Below are positions 60,523-64,000 of a DNA stretch of 64,000 nucleotides, piece by piece. The notes under the pieces were generated by a model. It saw nothing but the letters and a program-made list of their open reading frames with translations, was not told where the DNA came from and did not search any database. A program made the translations under genes and the position numbers. Origin of the DNA: JAXMEB01 sp046348545 (GTDB taxonomy: Bacteria > Pseudomonadota > Gammaproteobacteria > Berkiellales > Berkiellaceae); NCBI GenBank assembly GCA_046348545.1, contig JAXMEB010000005.1, positions 62,001 to 126,000 on the forward strand, written 5' to 3'. Each line of letters opens with the position of its first letter. Positions within the stretch are counted from its first letter, which is position 1.

Positions 60523-61542
60523 TTAAACTCCTTGTAATCCTTTAATCATTGCTTGCATCATTTGGCTCTGTGCGCCAGCTTGTTCTTTAATTGCATTAAT
60601 ATTAGGCTCACCAACGTTTGCAGCCATTTTCTCTAGCAATATTGTTCTAGCCTCTTCTGCCGAAGTCTCTTTCTTAATAAAAGGCCCGATACATTCCGGC
60701 ATTTTGGCTAATTCGCATAAATCCACGATGCTTTGAATTCGTTTTCGCTCATCTGCTAATAGCTCCATTGGATTAACTGGATTTTCGATTTGTTCTTCTT
60801 TCATAGAAATCTCCTCAATAAGTTGGTAAATGGGTTGGATTTTGTCGACAAGATTGAGCTCTAGGGCTTGATTGCTTAAATATGTTTGAGCTTCAGTGCT
60901 CTCAAAGACACTCTCAGGTTGATTGCGATTGCGTACTAATGTTTGAATAAGCAATTTATAGGTCTCATCAACTTGCGTTTGCAATTGCGCAGCTGCAGTC
61001 TCACTGAGAGGCTTATGTGGACTAAAATCAACTTTATGCTTTCCAGAAAAGATTTCTGTATACTTCAAACCTATTTGCTTCTCTGCATCGCTCTGGTCAA
61101 GGTGTGCCACCATGACACCAATGCTACCGACACCGCCTGTTCTTGGTGCAATGATTTGCGTTGCAGCGGATGCTATTAAATACGCTGCTGAATAGGCTTG
61201 CTCATTAACAAGTGCGATGATTGGCTTTTCTTTTCGTGCTTCAAATATAAAATCAACCAAATCGAAAAGCCCATTTACTTCCCCACCGCCGCTGTCGATG
61301 TCTAAAACAATCTGTTCAATTGCAGGGTTTTCTAATGCTTGCTTCAATTGATAACGAATGGCTTCATAGCTACTTCCAAAACCTTCGAAGCGCTGCAATA
61401 GCAAACCTTCCACAGGAATTACAGCTACATTTTGGTTCACTAAATTGCTCTTAGAGTTAAGAGCCTTTTGAGCGGGGTACAATGCAGCTTCTACTTGCTG
61501 CGCGGTTGCTAAAAGGGGCCTATTCAGTAGGTTCGGATGCAT
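60523..61542 (-). CDS. S49-family prohead protease (gpC-like)
   Basis: 339 residues. Contains QIVLDIDSGGGEVNGLFDLV, the serine nucleophile in EQAYSAAYLIASAA and the lysine in FSGKHKVDF, as in SppA/lambda gpC. The C-terminal about 80 residues (EQIENPVNPMELLADERKR) may act as the capsid scaffold. It overlaps the portal gene by 23 bases. Confidence 0.9.
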   Translation of the reverse strand: MHPNLLNRPLLATAQQVEAALYPAQKALNSKSNLVNQNVAVIPVEGLLLQRFEGFGSSYEAIRYQLKQALENPAIEQIVLDIDSGGGEVNGLFDLVDFIFEARKEKPIIALVNEQAYSAAYLIASAATQIIAPRTGGVGSIGVMVAHLDQSDAEKQIGLKYTEIFSGKHKVDFSPHKPLSETAAAQLQTQVDETYKLLIQTLVRNRNQPESVFESTEAQTYLSNQALELNLVDKIQPIYQLIEEISMKEEQIENPVNPMELLADERKRIQSIVDLCELAKMPECIGPFIKKETSAEEARTILLEKMAANVGEPNINAIKEQAGAQSQMMQAMIKGLQGV

Positions 61543-62902
61543 TCGTATTTTCCTGTATGTTAATACCTAAAGATTTTTCTCTATTTTTATCTTCAGCTAT
61601 CTTTTTATCGACTTCCTCAGCATCCATACCATATTTTGAAATGATATCTTGACGTGCTTTGAGGTTGTGTTGCATGGCGAGTATTTCAGCTTGAACATCT
61701 TTTTGTGGATCAACCCAATCCCAGCCAGGAGGTTGCCATTCAATATGGTGATACTTTTGAGGATTCTCAAAGTAATCTGGAATATTTAAAGCACCACTTA
61801 ACACAGACAAATTTAACCACCTCATTGCGATAGGTTGGCAAAGCTGATGCACAATTAAATGATGCTGTAAGCATTCAATTTGTCTTCTAAATTCGATAAG
61901 ACCAGCACGAATCGAGCTATAATTCACTCCCGTTAAGTCGCCAGTGAGTTGCTCATAGGTTATTCCCATGCCTGCAGCTACTCCTCGCAATTGCTGGCGC
62001 ATCCAAACCTCATAACCCCCCCCCACATCGCTGGGTTGCGAAAATTCGAGGCTTTCACCAGGCGCTAGCCGCTTTAACATGCCGGGCTCTAATGCCATTT
62101 GAGGATAATCAGGTTCCTGTGGATTGAAATCAGGCGCAGGTTCAGTAATAAAGCCCGCAAAAAGAGCTGCCGTCTTTTTTCTAACCAGCTCTGCATCTTC
62201 GTATTGATCTAATTCACGAAGCTTTAAAAGCACAGGTGCAACCCAAGGTACCCCTCGAAGTTGCCCCGGTCTATCAATGCGATAGATATGTAAAATGTCC
62301 TGTGCGGGGACACGAAGCTTTTTAATATTTAAATTGTCATCACCTGGATGTGATTGATAAAGATGATAGGCTGCTCTTTTGCCACTGGCGCCAAGCTCAA
62401 TTCCCATATGAATATTGGCAGCAGGATTGTACTCATCAATAAGAAAATCTGGTTCTAACAATTGCAACTGTAAAGGGGCAGAAGCAGAGGCTCTTGGATA
62501 AAATCTGACTAAGGCTTCGCCTGACTGCATCAAAGTCTGAGCAATAAGAAGCTGCATTCCATAAAAATCACTACGTCCTTCAATATCAGCCTCATTGGTC
62601 CATTTTAACCACTGTTGTTGAATATGTTCTTTGAGCTCAGAATTATCCAATCGCCATCGAGGTGTAATCCCGCAGCCTATTAAGTTTGAAGCTAATGACC
62701 GAAATCCATTCGCTACCCAGGGATTATTACGCACTAAATCGCGGGACCGAGAGCGTAAGTGGTGTAAAGAATCATTGATGGCTGTATTCGGGCCATGGCT
62801 ACTTAAACCCCAATGCCCTAAGCGACGACCCGTCGTTGCGCCTTCATAGGAGTTCGACGCAAGCTTAGGTGTGCCTGAGAAAAATTTTTTGAAGAAATTC
62901 AT
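61520..62902 (-). CDS. Portal protein (gpB-like)
   Basis: 460 residues, somewhat short of lambda gpB. Signatures are SRDLVRNNPWVANGFRSLAS, LLEPDFLIDEYN, HIYRIDRPGQLRGVPWVAPV and LTGVNYSSIRAGLIEFRRQI. It forms the dodecameric DNA gate and tail attachment vertex. Its start overlaps the gpW-like gene by four bases. Confidence 0.95.
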   Translation of the reverse strand: MNFFKKFFSGTPKLASNSYEGATTGRRLGHWGLSSHGPNTAINDSLHHLRSRSRDLVRNNPWVANGFRSLASNLIGCGITPRWRLDNSELKEHIQQQWLKWTNEADIEGRSDFYGMQLLIAQTLMQSGEALVRFYPRASASAPLQLQLLEPDFLIDEYNPAANIHMGIELGASGKRAAYHLYQSHPGDDNLNIKKLRVPAQDILHIYRIDRPGQLRGVPWVAPVLLKLRELDQYEDAELVRKKTAALFAGFITEPAPDFNPQEPDYPQMALEPGMLKRLAPGESLEFSQPSDVGGGYEVWMRQQLRGVAAGMGITYEQLTGDLTGVNYSSIRAGLIEFRRQIECLQHHLIVHQLCQPIAMRWLNLSVLSGALNIPDYFENPQKYHHIEWQPPGWDWVDPQKDVQAEILAMQHNLKARQDIISKYGMDAEEVDKKIAEDKNREKSLGINIQENTNASEPTE

Positions 62903-63123
62903 AGACCCTTAGAGGAGCTCACTTTGATAAAATCGGACTTACCCTGATTTAATTGACGCTTAATCTGCATACGAAGACGTTCTAAATCCGCAATTTGGGT
63001 TTGATTGAAAGTAACCATTTGGCTACCCACTGCAGAGCTTCGGCTAAAAGAGACAACTTTCTCGCCTAAAGCGAGCTGCATTAACGCTTTTTCAACGTTT
63101 TGGAGGTCTTGGAGGGTGTACAT
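62899..63123 (-). CDS. Head-tail joining protein (gpW-like)
   Basis: 74 residues, close to lambda gpW (68). Characteristic sequence: LQDLQNVEKALMQLALGEKV, then RLRMQIKRQLN. It stabilises packaged DNA at the portal. Overlaps the terminase 3' end by 32 bases. Confidence 0.9.
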   Translation of the reverse strand: MYTLQDLQNVEKALMQLALGEKVVSFSRSSAVGSQMVTFNQTQIADLERLRMQIKRQLNQGKSDFIKVSSSKGL

Positions 63124-64000
63124 TATTTAGAGGTCTCATACTCGGATTCACAATATAAAGCGCCGCCAGCGCATAAACTCTGCAATCAAGTGCTTCATTG
63201 CGCTCACCTGACGGTTTGATGTAAGTATGAAATGGACGCCCCTGCTGCTTGTAACGTAAAACTCGCTTTTCAACTGTCAGCTGATGGAAATATTCAACAT
63301 TGTAGATTTCTTTCACAGGAAAATGGCAATACCCTGGGCCAGGTTCTGCAAGATTAAGTCTTGAATATATCGTATCTTTAGCTGTCACGGTATTAACACT
63401 AAAGAGGTTAACTTTACCTAAGTTTCGCTTCGAGGGACGGCTTACTAATGGGCCAGCTTGGGCTGAATTTCCTTTTATCGCAAATACGCGATAAGGATGC
63501 TGGCGGCAATAGCGATAGACTTCTTGAGTATAGTGACCACCGGTATCAATCGCGGTACCTAAAATTGATAATTTAGCACCGCTTGGATGCGAAAAAGTAC
63601 GTGCCAGAACAGCACTCAGTTTAGACCAAAGCATTTCTCTGCCAGGATCACCCCTGAGTATGACGTAATCAACACTCCACGATTCTTCACCTGGGCCCCA
63701 AGCGACAATTTCACATTCAAGTCTATCATCTTGAACGTCAACCCCAGCAGTAAGAACTACGGCTTGTTCCGGTAATTCATGGCTATAATGCTCCCGGCGA
63801 AGATAAATATGATTACCGTCAACTTTCTCTCCTAATTCTTCCCAAGGTTCACCCATGGCGGCATTAAAAAAGACCTGTAAATCGTTTTGTGCTTTCTTTT
63901 CTAAGAAATCTTCGACTACTTCTTGCCATGTGCGCCACGGGCTAATGAGTTCATTCAAATGGAAGCCAGCATGGCCTTTGAATTCGCTCTCACTTACCCA
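63092..64000 (-). CDS. Terminase large subunit (gpA-like), 5' part off the window
   Basis: 302 visible C-terminal residues. The frame continues past a TTG at 63958 to the window edge (AGFHLNELISPWRTWQE), and this GFHLNxLxSPW motif is internal to gpA proteins, so the gene starts outside. The visible part is the endonuclease domain (VVLTAGVDVQDDRLECEIVA, LGTAIDTGGHYTQEVYRYCR, NEALDCRVYALAAL). The ATPase half is missing from view. Confidence 0.9.
   Translation of the reverse strand, partial: WVSESEFKGHAGFHLNELISPWRTWQEVVEDFLEKKAQNDLQVFFNAAMGEPWEELGEKVDGNHIYLRREHYSHELPEQAVVLTAGVDVQDDRLECEIVAWGPGEESWSVDYVILRGDPGREMLWSKLSAVLARTFSHPSGAKLSILGTAIDTGGHYTQEVYRYCRQHPYRVFAIKGNSAQAGPLVSRPSKRNLGKVNLFSVNTVTAKDTIYSRLNLAEPGPGYCHFPVKEIYNVEYFHQLTVEKRVLRYKQQGRPFHTYIKPSGERNEALDCRVYALAALYIVNPSMRPLNNVHPPRPPKR

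Larger units (their letters stand above)
46403..64000 (-). mobile_element. Lambda-type siphoprophage, structural half (truncated by the right edge)
   Basis: From right to left on the minus strand: terminase large subunit, gpW, portal, S49 protease, decoration protein, capsid, a small connector set, tail tube, tail-assembly chaperone with frameshift, tape measure, tail tip and fibre-type proteins. This is the lambda gene order. Genes overlap or abut, with one plus-strand exception at 54287. Integrase, repressor and lysis genes are not seen here; they may lie to the right. No att sites could be identified. Confidence 0.9.

Overview
The window looks like a chromosome segment of an intracellular gammaproteobacterium of the order Legionellales (Legionella, Coxiellaceae/Aquicella or Berkiella type). 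The base composition is AT-rich and host-cell effector-like proteins are dense. They include an AnkH/LegA3-like protein, a DOT1-like methyltransferase, ankyrin proteins, a SidE-type phosphodiesterase domain, and SH2-like and U-box-like domains. The genus cannot be fixed from the sequence alone, and no Dot/Icm secretion genes lie in the window.

Layout. 1-5.6 kb: a partial unrecognised protein, a small ankyrin protein and a 1209-residue protein with about 11 tandem repeats, a mono-ADP-ribosyltransferase-like motif set and a SidE-like phosphodiesterase domain. 5.7-10.8 kb: transport and envelope genes (amino acid:cation symporter, CPA2 antiporter, acyltransferase, secreted lipase-like hydrolase). 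10.7-19.8 kb: an ankyrin-lipase fusion, secreted proteins, small double-glycine-leader peptides, two metabolic enzymes, a MITE-like palindromic element and a decayed pcm gene. 19.8-27.8 kb: sixA, a tandem SH2-like/tandem U-box-like protein, thiamine pyrophosphokinase, the AnkH-like/DOT1-like/MFS/site-2 protease cluster and another double-glycine peptide. 27.8-30.1 kb: fliA with fliL-like and STAS genes, then tRNA-Arg(CCT). 30.2-34.1 kb: an S24-type repressor with a divergent partner, a three-gene operon (PEP mutase/isocitrate lyase family, hypothetical, YhhQ) and a PAS-LuxR regulator. 34.3-46.2 kb: a metal-resistance island with czcCBA, a CDF exporter, then a copper module (DUF2231 protein, His/Met-rich protein, TolC-like protein, multicopper oxidase, Cys-rich copper-storage protein). 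46.4-64.0 kb: the tail and head genes of a lambda-type siphoprophage, all but one on the minus strand, cut by the right edge inside the large terminase.

How it fits together. The effector candidates point repeatedly at host ubiquitin and chromatin: an E3-like SH2/U-box protein, an ART plus phosphodiesterase protein in the reverse order to SidE, and a DOT1-like methyltransferase. The island appears to be modular. Between the czc and copper modules lies a scar made of a degenerate copy of the 3' end of the leftmost prophage gene fused to a degenerate 3' end of the PAS-LuxR gene, so each metal module is bracketed by direct repeats of its neighbouring gene. The prophage carries a clear -1 frameshift site in its tail-assembly chaperone.

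All functional calls come from reading motifs by eye. No database or structure search was run.
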